Assembly: GCA_025201845.1 (NCBI GenBank)
Contig: MU603959.1
Span: 4,972-68,971, forward strand
Length of the DNA stretch: 64,000 nt
From: Martensiomyces pterosporus
Lineage: Eukaryota > Kickxellomycota > Kickxellomycetes > Kickxellales > Kickxellaceae
Direction: 5' to 3'
Shown in pieces: positions 55,601 to 64,000 of this stretch. Within the stretch, counting starts at the first letter, position 1; every line of letters begins with the position of its first letter. The translations under genes were made by a program, and so were the position numbers. A model generated the notes under the pieces. The model searched no databases and was not told the origin of the DNA. It saw only the letters and a program-made list of their open reading frames with translations.

Positions 55601-56226
55601 CAGCCTCAGGCGGAATTCCTGGCGGCAGCGACGGCAGTGGGTTCCTGAACAGCTTTGCCGCCAGCATCGGGACTATGGCCAGCCAGCTGGGCTCGGAGAG
55701 TGCCGCGCATCAGCCGCAGGTTAAACAAGAGCCGGCAGTGCAAGCGCCAGGAAACCCCGGGCTGTCATTCCCTGGAAGCAGCAGCAGCAACAGCAGCAGC
55801 ACAGGCGGTGGCAGCGGCCAGCAGAATCACCCCGCGGGGGGAGCTCTGGGCGACCAGTGGCTTGCAGGCGCGCTTTCCAACCAGATTGGCGTCAGCAGCA
55901 GCCCTGCTGGCGCCATGTCTGCTGCAGTGCATATGGGGGCTGCTGGCTCGGAGATGAGCAGCGACATCAACAGCCTGCACCACATGAGCAGCGAGGAGCT
56001 CCAGTTTGTCATCTCCCAGCTCTCAAACTCGGGGCAGATGGGCTTTGCCTCTGCGAATGTGCAGGGCTTTGACACTGGCATGAGCAGCAACACGGCGCAC
56101 CGGTATAATGGGGACGTCCAAAGCGTGCTGCAAAAGCTCTCGACAGAGCACGCCAGCGGGGGAGACAGCGGCGGCCTCCATGCCTTCAGCACCAGCGGCG
56201 TCCACCACCACTCGGGCAGCCACTGA
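51915..56226 (+). CDS. Zn2Cys6 transcription factor with Asp-Asn-rich leader (1190 aa, three exons)
   Basis: Exons 51915-52186, 52361-53097 and 53663-56226 join in phases 2 and 1 to 1190 residues. The leader has an Asp-Asn/Asp-Ile repeat (about residues 33-70). The first splice forms the zinc cluster Cys87-x2-Cys90-x6-Cys97-x6-Cys104-x2-Cys107-x6-Cys114 (DNCRRKKVKCDG). The second joins AWTYT-G-MATRLAQRCRLHL, the fungal-specific domain. Intron 2 (565 bases) uses a GC donor, AG|GCAAGT, as in the 4835-7914 gene. Residues after the first cluster (RRSIIEKLEERLESMEQML) form a coiled coil for dimerisation. The C-terminus is Ser/Gln/Gly-rich. Both intron positions and phases match the divergent gene at 43418-49321, so they are paralogs. 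Target unknown. Confidence 0.86.
52014..52130. repeat. tandem Asp-Asn/Asp-Ile coding repeat
   Basis: Repeats of a 12-base unit AACGATATCGAC and of GACAAC, in frame, encoding an acidic, Asn-rich leader just before the zinc cluster. The pattern suggests slippage expansion. Confidence 0.8.
52604..52637. repeat. CAG microsatellite (poly-Gln)
   Basis: A run of CAG triplets in frame, encoding about 11 Gln in the regulator at 51915-56226. Confidence 0.85.
53098..53662 (+). other. GC-AG intron in the fungal-specific TF domain
   Basis: Exon 2 ends ACAG and the intron starts GCAAGT; it ends GCGTAG. The join gives TYTGMATRL, in agreement with the W-x-Y-x-G-M-A consensus. A GT alternative (four bases into the intron) would add two residues, NV, between TYTG and GMATRL, and fits the consensus less well. 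565 bases. Confidence 0.7.
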
Positions 56227-56370
56227 GCGTTGATCCAACAGCAGCCACATCGCAAGCGTGCCATCCAACCTCCCTCTTTTGCCACCAGTAATTATTCCTA
56301 TTTTCTGTCCTCTGCTTTCATTTCACCACGCCAATATATGAAAATATGTACTTCATTTCAGGGAAGCGTG

Positions 56371-57048
56371 CTACGCAGCCGATGGCTCGCGGTACCCCGC
56401 GTTTTGCTGGTGCTCGCGCAGCACGTTAATGTCGCGGAAGTGCATCCTCTGCAGCTGTCTGATGTCGCTGAGCACGATGTCGCTGAAGAAGTAGTGGCGG
56501 AGGTACACGCGGCGCAGGAACTCCAGCATGGCGCCCGTCAGCACGACTCTCTCCTCAATCGTGATCTTGTCAAAGTACGCGTAGTCCACAGCAAACGGGT
56601 TCTCGGGAGGCGGGCTCAGCACAGTGCATATGACCTCGACCAGGACATCCCACGGGCGAATGTCGAACTGGCGCCAGCAATCCACCGACTCCAGCTTCAG
56701 CGGCACGTCCTTCTCCATCTTCTGGTTCGGGCCCAGCGCTATAAGCGAGTTGTGGTCTGTTCTGAGCCACACATACGGACACCTGTAGCGCGGGTACCCG
56801 GCAATCAGGAAGTTGATTCCCAGTGCGTCGCTCTCCAGACTCTCCTCCGAAAGATCAAACGGAAAGTCAATGTTGTCTTTGCTCGATGCCATCATGTGCT
56901 TGGACTCCTCCGTAGCCTGGATCTTTTCCGCCTGGCTGCAGATGGTGGTGCTCGATATTGGCATCCTCTCTGTGCTTTGTGGCTGTCGGTCGCGGTGCAC
57001 CCGCATTATGATCTCCTCGCGACTCCGGATGTGCACCGAGAAATACAT
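56371..57048 (-). CDS. unknown 225-residue protein
   Basis: The ATG at 57048 is preceded by an in-frame stop six bases upstream, so it is the most likely start unless spliced. The protein is a mix of beta-like and helical stretches: FDLSEESLESDALGINFLIA, YVWLRTDHNSLIALG, an aromatic segment WRQFDIRPWDVLVEVI, and a helical C-terminus EERVVLTGAMLEFLRRVYLR. No signal peptide, membrane segment, zinc or nucleotide motif. It is convergent with the regulator ending at 56226 (144 bases). I do not recognise the family. Confidence 0.6.
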   Translation of the reverse strand: MYFSVHIRSREEIIMRVHRDRQPQSTERMPISSTTICSQAEKIQATEESKHMMASSKDNIDFPFDLSEESLESDALGINFLIAGYPRYRCPYVWLRTDHNSLIALGPNQKMEKDVPLKLESVDCWRQFDIRPWDVLVEVICTVLSPPPENPFAVDYAYFDKITIEERVVLTGAMLEFLRRVYLRHYFFSDIVLSDIRQLQRMHFRDINVLREHQQNAGYREPSAA

Positions 57049-57543
57049 AAAGCCCTACATTGTTGTTTAGAGAAGGCTGCTTAGCTGTCTGCAGCGCACT
57101 ACACGCAAGCCATCGGCCACTGCGGGGCTCGTCCAAAGACTTACTCTCAGGGCTCCTACGCTCATGCAGTCTGCCATGAACTGGCTAAGGCGTGTGAGCT
57201 CGCTTGGCGCTCTTCCCTACGTTATGCATTTAGTAAAGTGGCGGCAAATGCGTGTCTGCTGTGAGCAAGGCGGCAAATGCGAGCTCCGCTAGGGGCGTGC
57301 CTTGGACGCTGGTCTCTGTGCTACCACCACCACTGCTGCTGCTGCAGTTGTCACTCGGGATTTAGAGCTTGGGGGTGGACAATTTACCTCTTTCATTGCT
57401 GGCTTGGAAAACGGGTGTGTGCAGCGGCAGCAAACCGAGTATTGTACAAGAAAATAACAGTGTGAATGAAAATGCAGGAGGGGGAGAGAGAAGCAAAGGA
57501 CGGCAAGTGCATCCAAGTCACCACGCGCCAAAGACATGAAAAT
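57049..57543. other. intergenic between unknown gene and WRAP53-like gene
   Basis: A 495-base gap holding the promoter of the unknown minus-strand gene and the 3' flank of the WRAP53-like gene. No gene or clear repeat seen. Confidence 0.4.
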
Positions 57544-58860
57544 CTAGGCTGCTGGCTCAGAGGCTGTGGCATCTGCGGGAGCACCCGCATGCTTGGCAAA
57601 GTACTGTGCCCTGACGCTCCAGACCCGGAGGCAGCTGTCACGGCTTTGTGGCCGGGTTTCCTGACTCGAGGCAGCGCTTTCTTCGCCGTCGCTCTCCCCC
57701 TCTCCACTCGACGCTGCCGGCGAGTGCTGCCCGCTGCTTTGCGCCAATGGAAAGTGCCGCTGACCCGAAGTCGTTGCCAGGAGCGGGTAGTAAGGGTGGC
57801 TGCAAACGTCGGAGACCAAGTCGCCGTGCATCCTCATCCTCGCCCGCTGCTGCTGGCCCTCCTCAGCGTAGATGTCGTGGAAGGCCACGCACCCGTCCAT
57901 CTCGCCTGCCACAATGTGCCTGCCAGTCGCATCCAAGTCAAACCCCATCCTTTGCTGCGTCAAGCTGTCACGCAGCACTACGGCCCACGGCCCTCGCATA
58001 TCCCTTACATCCCACCCGACAATGTGCATCGACTGCCGCGATGCCACCCACAGCAGCATGCCATCCGGCGACCACTTGAGCTGCGTCACTCCTCGGCCGC
58101 CGTACTCTGCGGGTGCGGGCCACACGCCAATGCAGCTGGCTTCCAGCTGTCCAAGAGACCGGAGGCTCATTTGGCCACTGAACGACCCGCACGCGACCAT
58201 CTTTGCAGGCGCCGTGGCGGGCGAAACGGCGATGCACGAGACAATCCCTTTCATCCCGTCTCTGCTACGCCGTGTGGGTGTGGTGGCCACCTGGTCGACC
58301 GGCAGCCCAGGGCGCTGCATGTCAAACCGGGCAATGCTGCCATTGTACCCGGCAAGTATGCTGCCTGCATCTGGCGAAAACGCAACGGCGCTTGCAGTCA
58401 TTAGCACGTCCTTGGAGTCGTATGCAACGTAGCTTGCCCGCACCTTGCCGCTGTTGGTGTCGCGCAGATGTAGAGGATGGTCCCTGGTCGATTCCACCAG
58501 ACAGCAGAGTGCCGGGTCGTATCTGGACATGTAGGGGTACCATGCGTAGTCCACAAGTGTTTCTCCGTGGCAGATAGTTTGCAGTGAGCGGCAGCTGTGA
58601 ACAGCCGCTGCCGACTCGTGTTGCTCCTTGGAGCTGAAGCTGGACACCGCATTGCTCACATCATACAGCCGCAGCGAATTGTCCTCCAGGTGTGCTGCAA
58701 CCATCGTTCCATCAGGCGACCACTTTGCGCCTTTGAAAAAGTTGCCCTCGCTGGCCTCATCTGGGTGTGATCTTGCAACGCACTGCGCCAAGCAGTCCTG
58801 CTCGGAAGCGTCGTACTCGTAGAGGTACTGAACGCCCTGGGTCGCCGTGTCGCTGCTCAT
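57544..58860 (-). CDS. WRAP53: WD-repeat protein, WRAP53/TCAB1 family
   Basis: A 438-residue WD-type propeller. It matches the telomerase/Cajal-body protein family (TCAB1/WDR79; yeast relative Swt21) by the block order NFFKGAKWSPDGTMV, then ETLVDYAWYPYMSRYDP, STRDHPLHLRDTNSGK, ASYVAYD, SAVAFSPDAGSILAGYNGSI, GIVSCIAVSP, GVTQLKWSPDGMLLWVASR and VVLRDSLTQQRMGFDLD. In animals it guides box H/ACA RNAs and telomerase RNA; in yeast the relative has a minor splicing-linked role. Here the role is inferred from the family. The C-terminal part (about 370-420) adds an acidic Ser-rich insertion before the final SCLRVWSV strand. Single exon, ATG at 58860. Confidence 0.85.
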   Translation of the reverse strand: MSSDTATQGVQYLYEYDASEQDCLAQCVARSHPDEASEGNFFKGAKWSPDGTMVAAHLEDNSLRLYDVSNAVSSFSSKEQHESAAAVHSCRSLQTICHGETLVDYAWYPYMSRYDPALCCLVESTRDHPLHLRDTNSGKVRASYVAYDSKDVLMTASAVAFSPDAGSILAGYNGSIARFDMQRPGLPVDQVATTPTRRSRDGMKGIVSCIAVSPATAPAKMVACGSFSGQMSLRSLGQLEASCIGVWPAPAEYGGRGVTQLKWSPDGMLLWVASRQSMHIVGWDVRDMRGPWAVVLRDSLTQQRMGFDLDATGRHIVAGEMDGCVAFHDIYAEEGQQQRARMRMHGDLVSDVCSHPYYPLLATTSGQRHFPLAQSSGQHSPAASSGEGESDGEESAASSQETRPQSRDSCLRVWSVRAQYFAKHAGAPADATASEPAA

Positions 58861-59004
58861 CTGGTAGTGTACGGAGCTGTATCAACAGTCGCGCGGATAA
58901 AATGAAAGAGGAAAGTCATACACAGCATATTTCTAGAGTACATTAAATGGCCAATAATGGCAGGGGACCGCTGCCAAAGCCAGACTATGGGGATGCAAAG
59001 CGAT

Positions 59005-60741
59005 CTATAGCATGCTATCGTCGCTCATGTCAGAGCCGCTGTCCATTTGTATGCTTTGCTGGCTCATACGTGCACCAAACGGTGATTCCTGCTGTGCCAG
59101 AGCACCGTCATCAAAGTCGCTGTCCCTGGCTTCGTCGGGCTGCCCGTCCTCTGGGCCTTCTGGATCGCCTTCGCCCTCTTCTATGTCGCCCTCTTCTATG
59201 TCGCCCTCGCCATCGCCATCGTCGCCCACATGTGGGTGCAAAAGCCTATCGACTCGCTCAAACCCAGTCTTTGCCCTTTCGTTTGCAGGGTTCAAGCTCA
59301 GCGCGGTCGTGTAGTTGACCGCAGCCTTTGGCAGCTCATTAGCCAGCGTAAGCACATCCGCATACCGAGTGAACATCTCGTCTGATTCGTTCTCAGGCAG
59401 ATGCTTCTCTAGGAGCTTGATAGCATCTGCAAATCGCTCATTCGAGACATAGAGCGACGCCAGCGCGGCAATAGCCTCCGTGCACCGATGGTCGATGTCC
59501 AAGGCCGCCTCGAGCAGCTTCACGGCTTTGCTGTAGCTCTCGGGGCTGTGCGAAAGCACCACTCCAACCATCGCCAGCGCACCCGCGCTTCGGGGCATCA
59601 GCTCCGCAGCCTCCTTTGCAGCAAGAAATGCCTCCTTGTATTTGCCGCACCGCACATACGCCTCCACAACGCCGCGGTACGTCAGGGCACTGCGTTCGAG
59701 CTCGTGGGCCTTCACAAATGCCTCGGCGGCCTCCTCCGGGCACTCCGATGCCATCTGGATCGTGCCCTCGGCGTAGTAGGCATCGGCGTGGCTTGGTGCC
59801 AGCGTCTGTGCCTTCCACACGATAGCCAGCGCCTCCTGCGTTTGCCCAGTCATGAGGAAGTACCGAGCCATGGCTACCCATCCTTCCGGCCGTGACTGAT
59901 CAACCTTCAAGAGCTCGCTGCCCAGCTGGTAGACCGCATATGGCTCTTGCGATGTGGCAAGGAGCAAGCCGGAATAAGGCCCAAGCTCGTGTATCAGCGA
60001 CGAGTCCAGCGACCTCGCTTTTTCGTAGAGCGCTCTTGCTCGTCGTGTGTCATTGAGCATGTGGCAGCAGGTAGCCTGCAGCGCCGCAATCTGTGCATTG
60101 CTCCGATGGCGGCGCGAGAGTCTCTGCAGCTCCTTTGCCGCTGCGTCGTAGTCCAGCTTGGCCATCAAGCAGCGCGCCTTGGTGATACTCGCGACGTCGT
60201 GGTAGTTGCTCGAGTCTGGCACATACGGCACAGTCTTGGATGCGCTGCTGCCTCCCAGTGCGTGTAGGTACGTGTACGCCTCTGTGGCATTTGGCTGTGC
60301 CTTAAGCAGCTCCTTGTAGAGATCAGGTGCATCGGGGCTTTGGATCGCAGCCGCGCATTTGGCCATCCGCGCCACGTCCTTCGCCGTCCGATGCGACGTT
60401 GGTATCTGCCGCAGCTGGGCCAAGCACATGTCGTGCTCGCCCAATTTCCACCGGGCGTCGGCGATATCCCTGGCCACATCCTCAAGCTCGCCCCACGACA
60501 GCTGCGACCTGGCTGGGCCAGCCACAAACTCTGTTATCGCCTTCAGAGCAGCCCTGTGCTGCTTGTGTGCATACAGACACTGACAGAATACCCTGAGCAA
60601 GGCCAGCCGCTCCGACGCTGGCACGCGGGAATCCAAAGCACGCGGCTTGCATTCGAGCTCCGCCAATTGCAAGGCAGAGTCGCAAAGGTCGCAGTCGAGA
60701 AGCTGCGTTACCTCGTCGATCAGCACACTGCTCGTAGTCAT
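59005..60741 (-). CDS. APC7: anaphase-promoting complex subunit 7 (TPR protein)
   Basis: A 578-residue protein made of tetratricopeptide repeats. Typical TPR pairs appear at about residues 190-250, 290-330 (AYYAEGTIQMASECPEEAAEAFVKA), and 390-470 (AIAALASLYVSNERFADAIKLLEKHL, TRYADVLTLANELPKAAVNYTTALSLNP). The acidic Gly/Glu tail, GDIEEGEGDPEG, resembles animal ANAPC7. It would act in the APC/C ubiquitin ligase that triggers anaphase and mitotic exit. Baker's yeast lacks this subunit, so its presence is informative. The start at 60741 is the first ATG. It shares a 263-base gap with the divergent Yrb30-type gene. Confidence 0.82.
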   Translation of the reverse strand: MTTSSVLIDEVTQLLDCDLCDSALQLAELECKPRALDSRVPASERLALLRVFCQCLYAHKQHRAALKAITEFVAGPARSQLSWGELEDVARDIADARWKLGEHDMCLAQLRQIPTSHRTAKDVARMAKCAAAIQSPDAPDLYKELLKAQPNATEAYTYLHALGGSSASKTVPYVPDSSNYHDVASITKARCLMAKLDYDAAAKELQRLSRRHRSNAQIAALQATCCHMLNDTRRARALYEKARSLDSSLIHELGPYSGLLLATSQEPYAVYQLGSELLKVDQSRPEGWVAMARYFLMTGQTQEALAIVWKAQTLAPSHADAYYAEGTIQMASECPEEAAEAFVKAHELERSALTYRGVVEAYVRCGKYKEAFLAAKEAAELMPRSAGALAMVGVVLSHSPESYSKAVKLLEAALDIDHRCTEAIAALASLYVSNERFADAIKLLEKHLPENESDEMFTRYADVLTLANELPKAAVNYTTALSLNPANERAKTGFERVDRLLHPHVGDDGDGEGDIEEGDIEEGEGDPEGPEDGQPDEARDSDFDDGALAQQESPFGARMSQQSIQMDSGSDMSDDSML

Positions 60742-61004
60742 AACACGCGTCTCAAATTAACAGGAGGGGGGAAACATAGAACAGGGGGAGCTGCTGAGGA
60801 GAAAGGGAGAGAGCGCTGCATGGAACAAAAAAAGGCACCAGCGCTTTGTTTGGCGTATTTGCGCTGGGCCAATCGCCAGAGCCGGCGGTGTCTTTGCTGA
60901 AATGCGCTGGTGGCTCTGCTGCCGAGCGAGGGGAAGCGAGCAAGCCGTTGCTCTTCTTCGTAGCGCAGCACAGCACTCCTTATTTGGTCATTTGTGAGCT
61001 AATA
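60742..61004. promoter_or_regulatory. compact bidirectional promoter, APC7 and Yrb30-type gene
   Basis: The two divergent start codons are 263 bases apart, so both promoters fit in this gap. No TATA box is clear. Confidence 0.5.
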
Positions 61005-63155
61005 ATGGACGAACTGTTTTCGAGTCTTGCAATTCAAACCGTGCAGCTGGTTGGAAAGGCGGCTTTCGGCGCTGCTGGCACCATAGCTCTGGTAAGACGC
61101 CGGCACGCTTTCTGTTTTGCGACTGTGCTTGTGACAGACACGCAGAGGGCTAAGTCATCAATTCTCCGTGTGTGCGTGCGTGCGTGCGTGTAGAAGAGAG
61201 TGACAGAGTATGTGCACCGTGTGCCGCGCACAACAGAGAAGCAGACTGAAGTCGAGCGGCTGCGCATCCAGTTCGAGGCCAAGCTACGCATCGTCACGCC
61301 AGCCATCGACCTGATCGAAATCATATCCGCGCGCGGCCACTCGACAATGTCCAGCGTCCTCCAGCTCACGTACTCGCTGCGCAGCGACATCATGGCGTTC
61401 AGCTCCAAGCTGGAGCGGTTTGACCAGCTTTACGACAAGCTGGGCGATGCGAAACCGCAAAGAAGCGACCGGTCATTGACCTCGCTGTTTCGGCGCGAGC
61501 GCGCAGGCGGTGGCTCTGATCGCGAGGGTGCTGATGACATGGCGAGGCTGAACGAGAGCATTGTTGTTGATTTGAAGGATTTGCTTGACAAGATCGAGGC
61601 CGCGGTACCGCTGCTCAACTTGGCGCTCACAACATCCGGTGTGCATCTGGGCGGCATGCTGCCAGCGGGGATATCGCCCGGTCGGCTGATGCAGGCGTCG
61701 GCTCTTCTGTCAAGATCGTCAACATGGCTCAGCATACTGTCCGAGCAGGCAGCGCATGAGGGTGGCCAACCAGTGCCGGATGTGCTTGTTGGAGACACAT
61801 TCACGCTGAGGCTGTACAGCCTGTTTGTTGGGTCCGTTAGACCAAAGTCAAAATTCGATTTCACGTGGAAGGAGGACTTTGCAAAGTGCCAGGTCGGACT
61901 GTGGCGAGTGGCTGGTGCTGCTGCCAGCCCTGGCCCGTCCAGGATGGACACAGAGTTTCGGTACGAGCTGCGCATTGTGGAGGACCTGAACGACGGGCGG
62001 TACCATGAGGAAGACGAAGAAGCAGAGGAGAGTGCTGCTGCTGCAAATTCCGCTCCAGCGTGGATGCAGAATGCCAGGAGCAGGTCTGCGGGTAGCTCAA
62101 TCAAGCCGGGACGGGTTGTGCGGTTGCAGCTGGATAGTATCGGCAGTTTGCACTACACATCTGCGGGGTCGCTGCTGAATATCGAGGACTCGAACTCGCC
62201 GGTCCTGGTCGTCAGCTTCCAACCCGACCAGCGCCTTGACGGCACCGCTGCCAGCAATGCAGCTAGCAGCAGCAGCGAGCGGCTGCCGAGCATCTCTGAT
62301 TTTAATCGGCTGGACATGAATGCACCTTCTCAGCGCACACAGTGGTATGCACTCGAGGTCATTGACGAGGATGCCAGCGACGAGGAGACAAGCGATGGAG
62401 AAGAGGATGGGGCGGCTAGTGACGGCGAATTGAGCGACGCCCATAGCGCCACCACCTCCAGCGTCTCGTCTACTGCTTCAAAGAAGCAGCCCTCAAACCG
62501 TGAATACCAAAATGCCGATGAACATGACAGCCAGCAATCCGCAGATGAAGACGAAGATGAGGATGAAGATGAAGACGAATCCCTGGCCCGCTCTCTTGGC
62601 ATTTCGTGCGCCATTGGCGAGAAAAGTGCCTCCAAGGAACAGACACCACCGCGGCGTGCCAGTGCACTGCAAGCGGACAGCACCCAGCGCAGTGATGTTG
62701 ATGTGCTGTCATCAGCTGAGTATTTCCAGCCCATTGAGTTCCTAGCTAACGAGTGGAACTTGTGCACGCTGAGTCTTTTGGAGTACATGGTCAGGCTGGC
62801 TGCCCTGGAGACGTGCGAGCAGCTGTCGCATCTTGAGGTGCCCGATGAGAAGCTGCGCCTGTATTTGCTGGATGCACCAGCAGCACCAGCAGCCACAGAC
62901 CATTTCCCTGGCGCACAGTCGCTGAGGTCAACGCCCTACCGGCCAGCGGTTGCTTTTGGCGGCGGCATGGACGACGCGATGACGACGCCCAGCAGATATG
63001 CGCTGAGGTCGCCGCTCCAGCAGTACTCTGCAGCCTCAAGGCGCTCGGCCTCAGCCTCGGCCCTGGGAAGCCCCATCGCCCGGGCATCGCGCACCGGCGG
63101 CAACAGCTCGTCGGCGGTGTTTGAAACGCCTCGCCGAACACACAGCAAGGGATGA
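61005..63155 (+). CDS. YRB30: RanGTP-binding protein, Yrb30 type (682 aa, two exons)
   Basis: Exons 61005-61091 (29 codons) and 61194-63155, phase 0, total 682 residues. The join makes MDELFSSLAIQTVQLVGKA...GTIAL-KRVTEYVHRVPRTTEKQ and is followed by EFAKLRIVTPAIDLIEIISARG, matching the fungal RanGTP-binding family (Yrb30, PF05508-type) by order and style. Yrb30 binds Ran-GTP and helps export. The C-terminal third has acidic (about 470-520, EDEDEDEDEDE) and Ser/Arg-rich low-complexity regions. Family match is good but not checked by search. The 102-base intron ends in a TGCG repeat rather than a pyrimidine tract. Confidence 0.78.
61092..61193 (+). other. intron with a TGCG repeat next to the 3' splice site
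   Basis: GTAAGA donor and GTGTAG acceptor. The 25 bases before the acceptor are TGTG and TGCG repeats with no pyrimidine run. Confidence 0.65.
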
Positions 63156-63552
63156 AGAAGGCGGGCTGGTGGATGCGTGATTGCTCCTGCAATTCGTGCA
63201 TGTGTCTGGCGACGATCCCTAAACCAGGCTCGCAAGGATGTAATCTATTTTTGCATCGCTCTTGCTGGCAGCCGGCGCGGCCTTGATTTCTACGCTCAGG
63301 CATGCAGCAGTGGAGATGCTGGCTGCTTGTTATTGTTAGTGCCATTGTTATGCCGCTTTGGCTGCCTGGGCGGGCAGCGGCGCCCTGTTGTCTATTCATC
63401 CATTCGTTCTCTCCACATTTCTCCCCTTTTTGGCGTCCTTACATCACCCACCCCTTCATTTTGTCATTATTTATTCGGAGCAGTCTCCACAACTATAATT
63501 TTTTTTCTGCCACCCGCTGCCACACCCCACGCCCAGCACATCCAAAAGAAAC
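63156..63552. other. intergenic upstream of the last gene
   Basis: A 397-base gap, AT- and T-rich near 63440-63520. It should contain the promoter of the gene at 63553. No gene seen. Confidence 0.4.
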
Positions 63553-64000
63553 ATGTCCTTTTCAGATACACAGCACATGGCGATGCCCATGCCTGAGCCC
63601 GCGTCGGCTGGCCTGCAAGAGAACTACCCGCGGCGGTCGGTTCTCATCATGCCCGAGGGAGGCCAGGGCACGCCAGAGAGCAGCGCGATGCAGGCACGTC
63701 TCTTCAGGCACACGTCCATGCTCAGGGACAGGGACCTGTCGTTCAACGTGGTCAAGGACAGCGTGGCGAACGTGTCCGTGCCCGTGCCCGACGTCGTTGT
63801 GGAGAACTGCGCGCCGGTGTTTGAGGTCGGGTACTGGATGAACTTTGGCAATTTCACCTCGGTGCGCCAGCAGCACGAGCTGTACAAGGACCACGTGCGG
63901 ACGCTGAGCGTGTGGAACCTGCCTGTGGAGTCGCCGTATGGCGCGGACATCTCCGCGTGCCTGAACCTGGGCTGGCCCAACGTCACGCATGTCTCGCTGG
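63553..64000 (+). CDS. unknown protein, 5' part (continues past window)
   Basis: ATG at 63553 opens a frame without a stop to the window end (149 codons). The leader is Met/Pro/Ser-rich (MSFSDTQHMAMPMPEPAS), followed by PRRSVLIMPEGG, a long beta-type stretch SFNVVKDSVANVSVPVPDVVVEN, then FEVGYWMNFGNFTSV and SACLNLGWPNVTHVSL. The last segment could be the first repeat of a leucine-rich array. No known family is evident from this part; the gene has no visible stop or splice signal within the window. Confidence 0.55.
   Translation, partial: MSFSDTQHMAMPMPEPASAGLQENYPRRSVLIMPEGGQGTPESSAMQARLFRHTSMLRDRDLSFNVVKDSVANVSVPVPDVVVENCAPVFEVGYWMNFGNFTSVRQQHELYKDHVRTLSVWNLPVESPYGADISACLNLGWPNVTHVSL

Noticed and set aside
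57466..58404. Plus-strand frame of 312 codons
   Set aside because: It is antisense to the WRAP53-like gene and has no independent motifs.

Overview
This window reads as nuclear DNA of a filamentous early-diverging fungus. It has compact, intron-poor, GC-rich genes (roughly 55% GC by eye), short GT-AG introns with two GC-AG exceptions, four long Zn2Cys6 regulators with glutamine runs, and a mosaic of fungal and animal-like conserved genes (MIX23, ANAPC7, WRAP53, a TMEM185-like protein). This, with an F-box-type protein and an AAA-like/PD-(D/E)XK gene among retroelement debris, suggests Kickxellales (Zoopagomycota). That placement is inference; no marker gene proves it.

Layout. 1-783: 3' end of a vacuolar-type serine carboxypeptidase. 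868-1600: 5'-truncated LINE-like element filling the convergent gap. 1612-3879 (-): Vac1/Pep7-type FYVE tether. 4249-4758: unknown small gene. 4835-7914 (-) and 8658-11894 (-): two Zn2Cys6 regulators. 12601-14172: J-domain protein with a TMEM185-like membrane part. 14251-14871 (-): probable mitochondrial protein. 15497-16838: CBS-domain protein. 16987-17439 (-): MIX23. 17779-18993 (-): branched-chain aminotransferase.

19.2-29.1 kb is an accessory island. It holds two more copies of the LINE tail (one attached to a frameshifted ORF1), a three-exon AAA-ATPase-like/PD-(D/E)XK gene of a mobile, patchily distributed family, an AT-rich F-box-type gene, an orphan fragment of trehalose-phosphate phosphatase, and a gag-only LTR-type ORF.

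29.4-42.6 kb (-) is one giant gene for the HUWE1/Tom1 HECT ubiquitin ligase (4346 aa, two exons). 43.4-49.3 kb (-) and 51.9-56.2 kb (+) are two divergent Zn2Cys6 regulators. They share both intron positions and phases, so they look like an inverted paralogous pair around a 2.6-kb intergenic region. 56.4-64 kb is conserved housekeeping: an unknown protein, WRAP53-like WD protein, APC/C subunit 7, a Yrb30-type RanGTP-binding protein (head-to-head with ANAPC7), and the 5' end of an unknown gene.

The genes are not a pathway; they are ordinary eukaryotic neighbours. I found no rRNA, tRNA, CRISPR array or bacterial-type operon. Exon structures were built by hand from splice signals and domain continuity, not from transcripts.
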